From Yarrowia lipolytica (Eukaryota; Ascomycota; Dipodascomycetes; Dipodascales), in the NCBI RefSeq assembly GCF_001761485.1, contig NC_090772.1, positions 1,178,001 through 1,242,000 of the forward strand: a stretch of DNA of 64,000 nt, in the 5' to 3' direction. Under the pieces are notes generated by a model that saw nothing but the letters and a program-made list of their open reading frames with translations, searched no databases and was not told the DNA's origin. Positions 28,633 to 39,083 of the stretch are shown in pieces. Within the stretch, counting starts at the first letter, position 1; each line of letters starts with the position of its first letter. A program made the translations under genes and the position numbers.

Positions 28633-31600
28633 ATGTCTTTCACCTCTACTACCACCCCTTCTAAAGCCCCATGTAAGAGCACCCAGGCCAAAATGAAATC
28701 TCCGAATGTTAAAGTCATCACGGCTAACATCGGCGGTTTTAAGATGGCGGAAGCGCTTAACCGATTACCCGACACCATTGTAAACATTATTCGAACTACT
28801 CACTACCCCGATCTCGTCCTTCTTCAAGAGACGAACTGGGTGGACTCCTCCCTACAAACCGCTCAACAAATCATTTCAAACTCGCCCTACCCGGGGGGCA
28901 GACACTACACCCTCCTCGGCTCCACAGCTGGTGTTTCTAATAGAAGCGTCGGCGTGGGGCTAGTCTATTCCGACAACGTCACCATCACAAACTTTACAAC
29001 AGTTTTTGAATACTTCCCAGCCCTAGACAACAGACTGTGTTTGGCCGACGTGCACATCAAAGGCACCGACAGACACCTATCGCTGATCAACGTATACGCA
29101 CCAAACGAGCAGGGAGCCTCCCCCTTCACTAACCGGCAGTTCTACCAGTCACTAGACGACTATCTACGCCTCCATCCCTGCCAATACCCCCTGATAGCGG
29201 CAGGCGATTGGAACGCGGTCGCCTCCAACGACGGCAGGATTGGCGAAAAAGTGACGACTCACCTTAAGGACTTCTTAGCTAACTGGGACTTACTAGACAC
29301 CTACACTCTAATCAGCAAACACAGAAAAGGCCTCTACACTCACACCAACAACAGCCGCGGAGCTGGCAGGCGCCTGGATCAGCTGCACATCTCTTCGACA
29401 CTCTCACAGTGGATCAAATCCACACAACTGGTAACCAACAAGCAGGGTCACAACATCACGAAGTCCTCTCACCACGCGGTCCAATTCGTCTTTAACTTTG
29501 GCAACCTCACCCAGCGACAAGACAGAGGCCCAGGCACCTGGAGGATGCCCTGGTGGGTTTTTGATACAGAGTACATTGCTTGGCTCAAGTTCCACGTCAA
29601 ATCCATTCTGAAGCGATATGGTCCTTTGAAGCCCAGCCTGAAGCTGCAATGCCTGAAAGAAAACATTAAGGTCACCATCCAACAGGAAGCCAAAAACCGC
29701 GCACTTCGAGATTCCAACCACCCAGACAACAGACGCCGCGAGGCCCTCATGGCAACAGCCTCAGACTGGCAAGCCTACCCAGCTAACGAGCCATACCCGA
29801 TGCTCCATGCTCGGGTCGAACAATCCAAGCAACAGATGGAGATCCACTCCCTACGGAACCACCAAGGCCGAGTGAAGACCGACACCTCCTCTCTCTGCGA
29901 CATCTCAGCTCGATACTTTGACAACATCTTCGACAGAGCTGCCGATATCAACGACACCGACGACAGCGCCTTTTTAGACCTCTTCCCCGAAGAAACCCGG
30001 AGGGTGAATACAGCTAACCCAAGCCTGGACTCGTCTTTTACCAAGGAGGAGATCTTCGATACCATCAAGGCGTCTACGCACAACAGCGCGCCAGGGCCAG
30101 ACGGCATCCCGTACAGGTTCTACCGCGACTGCTGGGATGAGCTGGGGGACTTGATGACGGACGTCTACAACGAAGCTGGAGCCGACTCGCCCATCAGCAC
30201 CGAACGCAACACCGCTATCATCAAACTACTGTACAAGTCGGGAGATCAGGCCGACATCTCCAACTACAGGCCTATTTCTTTGATCAACACAGAGGTGAAG
30301 ATCTACACACAGCTCATTAACAAAGCCATCCAGAACATTCTTCCGGACAGCATTCACGGCGCCCAAAACGGTTTCGTACCGGGTCGACACATCACTAACA
30401 ATCTCGACACCATGGATCATTTTTGCAACGCCTACTCCCAGCTGAACATGGGTTGGGTCGTAGGATCACTGGACTTCCGGAAAGCCTACGACACTATCAG
30501 CCAGAGTTGGGTGATAAAGACGCTTCGAAATGTGGGTGTCTCGGAACTGATGATCAACCGTATCCTAGCTGTACAACAGAACGCAGTAACGAGAATCAAC
30601 ATCAGAGGTGTCCTATCTCGCCCAGTCCGCATCAAGATCGGAGTGAGACAAGGATGCCCTCTCTCTCCAACCCTCTTCATCATCGCAGTAGACGCACTTG
30701 TGCGTCGTCTGGACCGAGAGATGTTTGGACTGGCCCCAGGCCTGCCACTATCCCACCACCACACCACTGGGCACAGGCCGCCACAACCCCCTACTCACCC
30801 GGAGGCAGTGGCAGCTGGACACATGAAGGTGTCGGCTTTCGCGGACGACATAGCGGTGTTCCTCAACAACATCCAGGACGTGGCCACGGTTGGTAGAGTG
30901 CTCTGCCTCTTCCAACGGGTCTCAGGCCTCACACTAAACCCGTCAAAGACGGTGCTTCAGAAGATCGGCCCCCCCGATTGTTTTGTTCCACTAACCTTTA
31001 TTGACGCAGAATGGCAGCGAACAATTGACGCCACCTGGCCAACCGACAACAACACACGACAGGCCCCGACGCTCCGGACATCTGACAACATTTTCCGGTA
31101 CCTCGGAGTACACTTCGGAAATCGCGAAAGGTTGGACACGCACTACGCTCAGATCAAGGAGGACCTCAAGGAGTCGCTGCGACGCCTTTCACTATGGGGT
31201 CTCCCCTATTACAGCAAGGCGTGGATGATCAACATCTACTTCTTCTCGAAACTGAATTTCCTTGGACCCTACGTCAGCCAGATCGACAACACCTTCATCC
31301 GAGAGCTGAACGAACTAGCGTGCGACAAGATCAACAAATTATCACCCGACAAAACACGCAAAACCTTCAGCAATGGTTTCATCCAAACTCCGGTAGGCAG
31401 AGGAGGACTGAACCTGCGGGACATGGGACGTTTCATGGTGTGCCTGAAGGCCGCTCGGGCTTACAGGTTCTTCCATGGCTCATCGCCGGCCCTTTGGGAC
31501 TGCACCTTCCAGTTCTACAGCAGAACTCACAGTCTCACACAGGAAAAGCCACACCAGCGCGTCGACTGCCGCTTTCCGACAGGCCAAGCTTGGGGCTACG

Positions 31601-32535
31601 CAGCCTCCCCCACCATGCGAGACGCAATCAGAGCTTCTTTCGAGCTCAACAAGCCCCTCACCGCGGAACATGCCAACCCTCGAGAAGATCACGAGCCCTC
31701 TACAACAGACACAGTTAATCACAGAATCTGGGAACGAAACCAGGTGAACGTGAGAGCAGCAGAATCTTTCCGGGAAGCACACGTCGACATCGCAGCCGCG
31801 AGACGATACCATCCGGTCAGAATGGTGTCCACAGCGGAAATCGACCACCTCCGGTGGAGCATGGGACCACTTACTCTAGAGAACTTCATGTTTCACAAGA
31901 CCTCGTCTCCCGACTTGCCAAACTTCCCACACACACTTGCACGACCGAAGAAGTGGACTCAACGAAGCGACTACGGGGGCATCTCTGACGACATGGTCTG
32001 GCAGGAGGTAATGCATGACCTTCGAAAACACTACATCGCCGACGCCAACAAAGCACAAGTTCTTCACCTCATGCGGATATCTCGACTTCCGCTCGTGAAA
32101 TGGAGATACCCTGACGACCACGTTTTCACCAAGAAGAATCCAGGATGCGGGCTCTGTGATAAGGCCATCATTCAGGATCTGCACGAGCATATCTTCTGCA
32201 AGTGCGAAGTTCTTCTTTCCATGTTGACCAGGATGAAGATTCCGTCAGTGGACTCTCTAAAGGACTGGATCTTTACCGAGTCGAAATGTGGAGTACTCCC
32301 CTCTTTCCCAGGGCATGTGAACAGTGACGCCCCCCGGAAACATCAACAAGTCAAGACACGCAAATATCTGCGGGAATTGGCTTATGGGATCTGGAAGATG
32401 GAGAGATCCCTCCGGTACTCAGGGGACGACGCCACCCTGGGACATGTCCAACAGGGTTTGCTTCAATTCCTGAAGGAAGCCCAGATGTGTTTCTACGATG
32501 GACAACCGCCAGCACTTCACGATGAGCGAGAGTAG
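28633..32535 (+). CDS. LINE ORF2 protein: AP-type endonuclease and reverse transcriptase
   Basis: 1300 aa. N-terminal apurinic-type endonuclease (about 20-285): TANIGGF, the Glu in LLQETNW, AAGDWNAV (about 189-196) and a final SSHHAV motif where SDH is usual. Reverse transcriptase (about 490-800): NYRPISLINTEVKIY, GFVPGRHITNN, the first Asp in SLDFRKAYDT, RQGCPLSPTLF and the catalytic FADD box (736-739). A C-terminal Cys/His cluster (C1172, C1175, H1186, C1189, C1191 region) is typical of L1-clade ORF2. The enzyme nicks target DNA and primes cDNA synthesis there. The start ATG lies directly after the ORF1 stop (TAAGCATG). Confidence 0.93.
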   Translation: MSFTSTTTPSKAPCKSTQAKMKSPNVKVITANIGGFKMAEALNRLPDTIVNIIRTTHYPDLVLLQETNWVDSSLQTAQQIISNSPYPGGRHYTLLGSTAGVSNRSVGVGLVYSDNVTITNFTTVFEYFPALDNRLCLADVHIKGTDRHLSLINVYAPNEQGASPFTNRQFYQSLDDYLRLHPCQYPLIAAGDWNAVASNDGRIGEKVTTHLKDFLANWDLLDTYTLISKHRKGLYTHTNNSRGAGRRLDQLHISSTLSQWIKSTQLVTNKQGHNITKSSHHAVQFVFNFGNLTQRQDRGPGTWRMPWWVFDTEYIAWLKFHVKSILKRYGPLKPSLKLQCLKENIKVTIQQEAKNRALRDSNHPDNRRREALMATASDWQAYPANEPYPMLHARVEQSKQQMEIHSLRNHQGRVKTDTSSLCDISARYFDNIFDRAADINDTDDSAFLDLFPEETRRVNTANPSLDSSFTKEEIFDTIKASTHNSAPGPDGIPYRFYRDCWDELGDLMTDVYNEAGADSPISTERNTAIIKLLYKSGDQADISNYRPISLINTEVKIYTQLINKAIQNILPDSIHGAQNGFVPGRHITNNLDTMDHFCNAYSQLNMGWVVGSLDFRKAYDTISQSWVIKTLRNVGVSELMINRILAVQQNAVTRINIRGVLSRPVRIKIGVRQGCPLSPTLFIIAVDALVRRLDREMFGLAPGLPLSHHHTTGHRPPQPPTHPEAVAAGHMKVSAFADDIAVFLNNIQDVATVGRVLCLFQRVSGLTLNPSKTVLQKIGPPDCFVPLTFIDAEWQRTIDATWPTDNNTRQAPTLRTSDNIFRYLGVHFGNRERLDTHYAQIKEDLKESLRRLSLWGLPYYSKAWMINIYFFSKLNFLGPYVSQIDNTFIRELNELACDKINKLSPDKTRKTFSNGFIQTPVGRGGLNLRDMGRFMVCLKAARAYRFFHGSSPALWDCTFQFYSRTHSLTQEKPHQRVDCRFPTGQAWGYAASPTMRDAIRASFELNKPLTAEHANPREDHEPSTTDTVNHRIWERNQVNVRAAESFREAHVDIAAARRYHPVRMVSTAEIDHLRWSMGPLTLENFMFHKTSSPDLPNFPHTLARPKKWTQRSDYGGISDDMVWQEVMHDLRKHYIADANKAQVLHLMRISRLPLVKWRYPDDHVFTKKNPGCGLCDKAIIQDLHEHIFCKCEVLLSMLTRMKIPSVDSLKDWIFTESKCGVLPSFPGHVNSDAPRKHQQVKTRKYLRELAYGIWKMERSLRYSGDDATLGHVQQGLLQFLKEAQMCFYDGQPPALHDERE

Positions 32536-32959
32536 ACACAGTAGCAAGCGTAAAAGGCGGCCGAGGCCACCGAGAGAACAGCGTAGCAGGGCGCGTAGTC
32601 ACCACAGGGGACGCAGAACCAAACCAATGACGAAGAAGAACCACAAGGAGAAGTTTTCAAAGGCAATGCAAATGAAGAGGGCAATGGAAGGATTGAGATT
32701 AGAGAACTGGAGACTGGAGTGGCGTTTTCCCGATGAACGAACAAACACGCGAAGCTATGTGGACCAACATACAACACGGACTGAACCAGGTTTTTTTATG
32801 ATTTTTTTACTGGAAATAGGTACGTGCCAAGTTGGACCATGACACTAAACGTGTTTAATTAGTAATATTCGTGTAAGCGTACATTCATTTCAAAGGTTAT
32901 TCTTTCACGGCAAAGTTATAATTAAATGAATGTATATGCAGAAAAAAAAAAAAAAAAAA

Positions 32960-34100
32960 TGCCAGCCAGCTGAGTAACCAATGAATAATATGAGCTTTTC
33001 GAGGTGAGACAATCTGGAGACGAGCTCAGAAGCAGATAATGTATGGATCAACTAGCCCTCGAGCAGGTGGAGTATATAAGAATGGAATCTAAACAAAAAA
33101 TCTAAAAAAAAAATATTATACACAAATAATTGAATGACTAAAAAATAGAACATAAAACTAAAAACAAACCCATGACGAAATATTCCGTCGAATTATACTA
33201 CAATATAACGATACGACCCTTTCTTAACGACACAGCCCTTTCTCAACACACTCACGCTTCTTTCCTACATCCTCCCCTTCCCCTGCCCCCGTCGCGCACC
33301 CACATCACAATCTCCTTGCTCCTGGGTCTACTCCGCCGCTCAGTCATGACTACAAGTATTTACAGAACCTGGAGTACAGTTTAGTACGTCTTACAATACT
33401 GTACTGTAGTTTACCGTTGAGTTTAACCAAACTTCCTAGTAAAGGATGACGCACCACGGACGAAAGGCGCCCCAGCAAAAGACGGGTTGGTGGTTCTGAC
33501 AACGTGCAAGTCTCGTGATACACTCAGATAGTATGGCTCAAGTTTCATGTTACCCATTATAGCTTTCCAGCGCATTCTCCGCTCCTCTTCAGAGACCGTC
33601 GCCAGGATTATTTTATTTTTGTTGCAAGAACCTCCTCGTACTATGCAGTAACCTTCACAGTACAGTACAGTAACCTTTCTTATCCCAACGTCTCCAACGT
33701 TTTTTTTCGCAGCGATTTTCCAACCCTGAGTCTGGAAGGAGGGCAATACGATGACGGCAAAGAGGTAGAACAGGAGGAATTCCGAACACTAGATATTCAA
33801 AGACGGTCCATTCAAACCAGACTTGTATGGTTTTTGTACGATGTGCGTGGACATACATGTTTTGGAACTCATTGTGCCGATACAGGGACAGTACAGCATG
33901 TACATACATACCAGTTGTACGGTGTATCTGTCTCGCTTCTTTCTCATGGTGCATTGGTGCTGCTAGGGTTGCACCTCTTCCGCCCGTCTCTTGCATCTTC
34001 GCTAAACTATGTTGGAAATGGTAGCCACCTCAGCTAGCGTCTTTTGCGCTGCTACTGTCACAGGTTTCTTTCCTCCACACTCCCCCACTACACCCCCGAA
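32960..34100. other. Intergenic after the LINE
   Basis: About 1.1 kb without a coding-like ORF. AT-rich for the first 230 bp, then C/T-rich near 33240-33320. TACAGTA clusters occur near 33380-33415 and 33655-33675. The last part is the promoter of the NmrA-like gene. Confidence 0.5.
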
Positions 34101-34973
34101 ATGAAGATCGCCATTCTCGGAGCCAACGGTATTCTGGGTCCCCCCACCATCAACTACCTGCTCAAGTACACGGATGCCACTCTACACGTCATCACCGAGC
34201 AGCCCACCAAGGTGGAGAGCTCTGAGCGGATCTCCACATTCCCCCGTGCCCGGATCTCCGAGGCCATGGCTGGAACAGACGTGATTTACAACTTTCTGGG
34301 TGTGCTGGCTAGCTGGAACGACTACTTGCCTGCCATTGCCTCGTCGGGCGCAAAGCTCTACTTCCTGCCCGACTTTGGTATTAAGCACGAACAGCGACCT
34401 GACTTTGCCGCCATGGTGCGAAAGACGGACCACTACGAGCAGGCAGCCAAAATCCCGGGACTCAAGTGCGTCCGACTGCTCACCGGAGCGTTCGCGGATA
34501 CTATGGTGGATATGCCTCAGTTCTGGGGCATTGACCTGGCCACGAAGACAGCCGCTTCAATTGGTGACGGAAACACAAAGTTCTCATACACGTTTGTGGA
34601 CAAGATTGCTGAGACGCTAGCTCTCGCGGTCACTACAGATATTTCCAAACTGGATCAAATTCTGGAGATCAAGAACGGAGACATCACCCTCAAGGAGTTC
34701 TACCAGCTGTATAGCGAGGCCAGCGGGGTTGAGCTGAACATTGTGCAGGCCATGAGCATTGAGCAGGCCGAACAGACAATCTTCGCGGCCCAGAAAACTG
34801 ATCCTCAGGGGGGTGATTATGCTGCTTTGTACGGCCTTACTATTGGTACGCTATGCAACTCTGGATACGCTGTTATTACCAACAAGGACAACTGGATTGC
34901 GGGCCAGAAGGACGACAAGTGGGATCAACTGAGCGTTGAATCTATCAAGGCCGTACTTGCTAAGCAGAAGTAA
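34101..34973 (+). CDS. NmrA-like / isoflavone-reductase-like NAD(P)-binding protein
   Basis: 290 aa from the ATG at 34101; the longer frame upstream would begin at a TTG. The N-terminus is a Rossmann strand and loop, MKIAILGANGILGPP (G-x-x-G-x-x-G type). It is followed by alternating strands and helices with the NmrA-family pattern: AGTDVIYNFLG, AGAxLYFLPDFG-type strand (SGAKLYFLPDFG) and the FSYTFVDKIAETLALAV segment near the middle of the substrate domain. No Tyr-x-x-x-Lys short-chain-dehydrogenase pair is evident. Members of this family are either NADPH-dependent reductases of small aromatic compounds or redox-sensing regulators; which applies here cannot be told. Probably cytosolic. Codon bias is good and the gene is a single exon. 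Confidence 0.82.
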   Translation: MKIAILGANGILGPPTINYLLKYTDATLHVITEQPTKVESSERISTFPRARISEAMAGTDVIYNFLGVLASWNDYLPAIASSGAKLYFLPDFGIKHEQRPDFAAMVRKTDHYEQAAKIPGLKCVRLLTGAFADTMVDMPQFWGIDLATKTAASIGDGNTKFSYTFVDKIAETLALAVTTDISKLDQILEIKNGDITLKEFYQLYSEASGVELNIVQAMSIEQAEQTIFAAQKTDPQGGDYAALYGLTIGTLCNSGYAVITNKDNWIAGQKDDKWDQLSVESIKAVLAKQK

Positions 34974-36001
34974 TACAGGATAGGGGTTCACGTAACATTA
35001 TGGAGAGGACACATACTAATGGAAGACGGTATTGGAGATATGAGTTACAAGGAAGCAAGTTACTGTACATACCGTAACATTAGTGTAGGATTGTCACATG
35101 GTATTGAGCATGGCAGTAGTGGAAGCCATAGAGTGTGGTCATGCAAACATAGAAGCACTCTGGGGAATATATGAACTGCAAACTGAAGCTAAGGAAACAT
35201 ATTCGGCTACTACGGTTTAATAAATCAGACAACTGTCATCTTCTTGTTCACATTGCCGTATCCATCATATCACTCTTCTCTTCCTGTAGTTACTTGTAGG
35301 TCACATTCTCAATTCCACACCGAATTCAACGTGGCGACAAACGCTCCAATTACAAAATCAGCTACGACAACTATCTTCCCCAGACTTAACCAACTCTTTG
35401 ATATAAATTACAGGCCTCCAGCTCAAAAATCCACAATCTACATGCCCTTCACTTAACTCTTGGTCTCCACTATAAACTCCTCAATTCTCAATCGTCATCT
35501 AAAGACTCAATACGATCAATAGTAGCCAAACTACTTGGCCAACAACGCTAGACAAACCGGATCAAATGGTCTATCAAAATACCACCCCCAAATCTCGCGC
35601 AGAACCCACCCTCAGACCTCCCCGAACCTCTTCCCACAGGTTAGGGTTCGTTAACAATGACGTAAAGCTCCCGGTAATGCGTCTCATCTGCAAAGTGAGC
35701 CCGCTTGTTCTAGCAATATAGACATGGACGACGAGAACCTCAAAAAAAAGAGAAGAAAAAGACAGATATGTCGACAATATACGTATCACTTGATCAAAAT
35801 CTCGGTCTCCCCCTAACAACGATGCTCGACCATCCCCCACATTCACCCTAACCCTCCTTCAGTCACCGCCCAACTCCGCGATACAACCCCAAGTTACCCT
35901 ACTGCAGAAATAAACTCCCACGATCCCAGAATCAAGCTCCATTTTTCAAACTGATCCAGGTATCACTACCAACTTCCACAACCACACAACCGCCTCACAA
36001 A
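34974..36001. other. Intergenic, 1.0 kb
   Basis: No gene seen. Poly-pyrimidine and C/A-rich stretches near 35400-35640 and the promoter of the eIF2A gene at the right end. Confidence 0.5.
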
Positions 36002-37687
36002 ATGCCCAAACTGCAGCTGTTTGCTCGCGAGCCCAAGAAAATCACCGTGTCGGATGGTGTGACGGACAATTCCGTCGTTGCATCGCTTGCTCCCGAAACC
36101 GGAGCCGTCAAAAACTGCATCTATGCCCCCAACGGGTCTCTGTTTGCCTACGCTGTTGCTGACGGAGTGCATGTGGTGGATCCGGAAACGTGCCAGGAGA
36201 CGCTGAGACTGGACGAGCCCAATGTGCTGGAAATCGGCTTTTCTCCTCTCGGCTCCTTCATCATCACCTGGGAAATCCCTAAGAAGGACCCTGCATCGGG
36301 CAACTTCAAGCCCAACCTCAAGGTGTTCAACTCCAAGACCGGCGACCACGTGCAGTCGTTTGTGCAAAAGTCGCAGACCGGCTGGAACCTGCAGTACACC
36401 TTTGATGAAAAGTACTGCGCTCGAATGGTGAAGGACGAGATCCAGTTTTTTGAGTCTGACGTGCTGACCAAGGTGTGGGCTAAGCTGCGAGTCGAGAACT
36501 GCGCCGACTTCTCCGTGTCACCCGGAAAAAACTACTCCGTCGCTGTGTTTGTGCCCGAGAAGAAGGGCCTTCCTGCCAAGGTGCAGATCTACCACGTGCC
36601 CAACTTCAACCAGGCCGTGGCCCAGAAGACCTTTTTCAAGGCCGAGGAGGTTGGACTCAAGTGGAATGCTCTGGGCACCTCGCTGCTGGTGCTGGCACAG
36701 ACTGCCTCTGATGCCACAGGAAGATCCTACTACGGAGAGACCACTCTCTACCTGCTTGGAATCACCGGTGCCTTTGACAGCCGAATCACCCTCGACAAGG
36801 AGGGTCCTATTCACGATGTCGCATGGTCCCCCAACTCCAGGGAGTTTGCCGTTGTCTACGGATACATGCCTTCTAAGACCACCTTCTTCGATGCTCGAGG
36901 AAATGAGATTCACACTCTGGCCGAGTGTTCTCGAAACACCATTCGATTCTCCCCCCACGGCCGGCTGGTGCTGCTCGGAGGCTTTGGAAACATCCAGGGA
37001 GCCGTTGACATCTTGGACCGACAGTCCAAGTTCGCCAAGGTGGCCACTTTGCATGCTGCCAACGCCTCCCATGTGGCCTGGTCGCCCGACTCCCAGTACG
37101 TGCTGACAGCCACCACCGCCCCTCGTCTGCGAGTCGACAACGGATTCCGAATCTGGCACGTCAAGGGGAACCTCATGTATGCTCAGGACTTCCCTGAGCT
37201 GTTTGCTGCTGACTGGCGACCTCTCCCCTCTTCTGAGTTCCCCTCCGGACATACCATCAGCGAGTGTCCTGAGGCACACGAGTCTGCTAAGACCGCCAAG
37301 GAGGGCGCTAAGGCCCCCGTCGCCGCTAAGCCTGCAGGCGCATACAGACCTCCCCATGCTCGAGGTCAGCCCGAGCGAGCTGCTCGAGGCTCTCTGGCTG
37401 CTTCTCCCGATCCCTCTTCGGGCCCCAAGGTGCGAGGCGCTGGAGGCCGAGTCATCCCCGGAGCTGCTCCCAAGAAGCACGAAGAGAAGAACGGTGCCGT
37501 GCCGGTGGCTACCGTGGACGACAAGAAGATCCGAGCTCTGCTGAAGAAGCTGCGTGCCATTGAGGACCTCAAGGCCAAGCAGACCAACGGCGAGAAGTTG
37601 GAGGACACTCAGATCCAGAAGATTTCTACCGAGGGCAACGTCCGGGACGAGCTCAAGAAGTACGGATGGGACGGTGTTTCCAAGTAA
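36002..37687 (+). CDS. EIF2A: Translation initiation factor eIF2A
   Basis: 561 aa. Residues 1-400 are a WD-like beta-propeller with repeated WSPNSREFAVVYG, RFSPHGRLVLLGG and VAWSPDSQYVLTAT blades. The GFGNIQG loop and PRLRVDNGFRIWHVKG blade are diagnostic of eIF2A rather than of eIF3b. A central Ala/Pro/Arg linker (AYRPPHARGQ) leads to a Lys-rich C-terminal helical tail (KIRALLKKLRAIEDLK). eIF2A can deliver initiator tRNA or start at non-AUG codons under special conditions. The length is close to that of other fungal orthologues. Codon use is strongly optimal. It is convergent with the aspartic protease gene. Confidence 0.92.
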   Translation: MPKLQLFAREPKKITVSDGVTDNSVVASLAPETGAVKNCIYAPNGSLFAYAVADGVHVVDPETCQETLRLDEPNVLEIGFSPLGSFIITWEIPKKDPASGNFKPNLKVFNSKTGDHVQSFVQKSQTGWNLQYTFDEKYCARMVKDEIQFFESDVLTKVWAKLRVENCADFSVSPGKNYSVAVFVPEKKGLPAKVQIYHVPNFNQAVAQKTFFKAEEVGLKWNALGTSLLVLAQTASDATGRSYYGETTLYLLGITGAFDSRITLDKEGPIHDVAWSPNSREFAVVYGYMPSKTTFFDARGNEIHTLAECSRNTIRFSPHGRLVLLGGFGNIQGAVDILDRQSKFAKVATLHAANASHVAWSPDSQYVLTATTAPRLRVDNGFRIWHVKGNLMYAQDFPELFAADWRPLPSSEFPSGHTISECPEAHESAKTAKEGAKAPVAAKPAGAYRPPHARGQPERAARGSLAASPDPSSGPKVRGAGGRVIPGAAPKKHEEKNGAVPVATVDDKKIRALLKKLRAIEDLKAKQTNGEKLEDTQIQKISTEGNVRDELKKYGWDGVSK

Positions 37688-38003
37688 GAGACTCATTGTT
37701 TTTCGCTTGGTGGAGGAGTGGAGTGCTAGTGTTAGCTGTTAGAGAGCAACCTGATTGTCTGGATGTTTGGAATAGTCTGGCACGATAGACAATGGACGGC
37801 CACTTTAGAATGTGGCCATGTACTTTGAGATACTGGATGTATGAGTAGAAGTAATTACGAATAGATGCTCTGGTAGCATGCTGGTTAGTGTGCTACTGTT
37901 TAGTGGGTTTAATTGATGAACACAGTAAGCGAGTCTTTCTTTCTACTTTAGATGCCGAGATTATGTTAATTGGTTATATGTCATTATAATCGGTCTTGTC
38001 ACT
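37688..38003. other. Convergent 3' region
   Basis: 316 bp between two converging genes; only terminator-type A/T-rich sequence seen. Confidence 0.4.
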
Positions 38004-39083
38004 TCATTGCAAAGGTCTCACATCCGACTTATCGTTGTATGCCGCCTGAGCAACTCCACATCGATGATCTTCCAGATCGTAGACGACATAGGCAGCTCTC
38101 ATGACCGTGTCTCCCATAATGGGGTCTCCTCCAAACACAGTGGTACTCTGGATTCCAAATCCACATCTCTTATCATCGTTGCCATAGAAAGGCCCGATGG
38201 GCACCACCAGAGATTTTTCATCAGCAAGAACTGTAGCTCCGGGGAAGTTGAAGGCAACAGACATCTTGGCGTCACAGTCAATGTAGTTGATTCCCAGGAA
38301 CTTGTTGAACTTTCCGAGATTCAGGGTCTTCTTGAGCTCCTGGTAGATGGGGTCGGGAACACTGGTGAAGATCGTTCCGGTATCCAGCACCACTGGGGCG
38401 TCCACTGTCATGTGCTTGGACCCCAGGGATATGTCTTTTAGTTGGACCAGGGCTCCCGCAGCAGGGTCCGAGACGTTTAGCCAGGAGAGATCTCCTTCGA
38501 ACTTGGCATGATCAACTCCTCCGAGCAGAAAGGTAGCTTCGTTAGTGTCTGGATCGTCCAGAAAAACAGAGTAAGCTGCCTTGTTGATGTAACCGGCCTT
38601 TTTGACCGCGTAGGGGAAGTTGTCGTAGTAGTCACCGGGTTTCACCATTTCCTGTGCTCGAAATGCCACTCCAAACACTCCACCACCAGCATGGTTTCCC
38701 TTGACGTTTCCAAACTGGAAGTTTTCAAGCGTAACAGGTCCAAGCTTGAGAGTCTCGGTGGCCCAGTCGCCTAGGATGCCATTGACTGCAGTGTACGAGA
38801 CGTTGAAGTCGCTATTGAGGTACTTGTAGGAAGACGACGCCTTGGAGTCGTAGTTGGGGACCCATAGATCAGAAGAACCGGTGTCGAAAATGACGTTAAA
38901 CACTTGTGCCGGTGTTCCAAGCGAGACTTTGGCCCTGTAGTATGTCCCAGGAGGGTTCTTGATTGCAATGGCGACGTCCTTGGGCTCTTTGGTGACGGCA
39001 AAAGAGAGTACTCCTGGATTTGAGGGAGCTGCTGAAACCGAAACCAGAGTTGCGAAAAGTGTCAAGACGAGTGAGAAGTGCAT
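38004..39083 (-). CDS. Secreted aspartic protease (pepsin family A1)
   Basis: 359 aa from the first ATG (complement ends at 39083; a TTG ten codons upstream is not a start). Residues 1-18 form a signal peptide (MHFSLVLTLFATLVSVSA). A very short propeptide of about 25 residues follows. The two catalytic motifs are FDTGSSDLWV (Asp67) and LDTGTIFTSVP (Asp234). The flap Tyr lies in VSYTAVNG. A Cys pair in the C-terminal lobe (YIDCDAK and DKRCGFG) would form the usual disulphide, and an NVSD sequon is present. There is no GPI signal, so it is more like the secreted AXP1-type proteases of this yeast than a yapsin. The C-terminal lobe ends with MRAAYVVYDLEDHRCGVAQA, typical for the family. It probably hydrolyses extracellular protein at acid pH. 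Confidence 0.92.
   Translation of the reverse strand: MHFSLVLTLFATLVSVSAAPSNPGVLSFAVTKEPKDVAIAIKNPPGTYYRAKVSLGTPAQVFNVIFDTGSSDLWVPNYDSKASSSYKYLNSDFNVSYTAVNGILGDWATETLKLGPVTLENFQFGNVKGNHAGGGVFGVAFRAQEMVKPGDYYDNFPYAVKKAGYINKAAYSVFLDDPDTNEATFLLGGVDHAKFEGDLSWLNVSDPAAGALVQLKDISLGSKHMTVDAPVVLDTGTIFTSVPDPIYQELKKTLNLGKFNKFLGINYIDCDAKMSVAFNFPGATVLADEKSLVVPIGPFYGNDDKRCGFGIQSTTVFGGDPIMGDTVMRAAYVVYDLEDHRCGVAQAAYNDKSDVRPLQ

Larger units (their letters stand above)
26390..32959 (+). mobile_element. Full-length Ylli LINE (L1-type non-LTR retrotransposon)
   Basis: About 6.6 kb: a short 5' leader, ORF1 (26486-28630), ORF2 (28633-32535), a 3' UTR of about 400 bp and an 18-nt poly-A tail (32942-32959). Both ORFs are open over their full length and carry all expected domains, so the copy looks potentially intact. 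The 5' boundary is approximate; I saw no clear target-site duplication to fix it. The 3' end matches the truncated tail at 1523. Ylli is the L1-like LINE family described in Y. lipolytica. The element sits between a 174-aa gene and an NmrA-like gene and does not visibly break either. Confidence 0.92.

Noticed and set aside
36518-37696. 392-codon frame antisense to eIF2A
   Set aside because: Same cause: a shadow of a codon-biased gene, rich in Leu/Ser/Gly without domain features.
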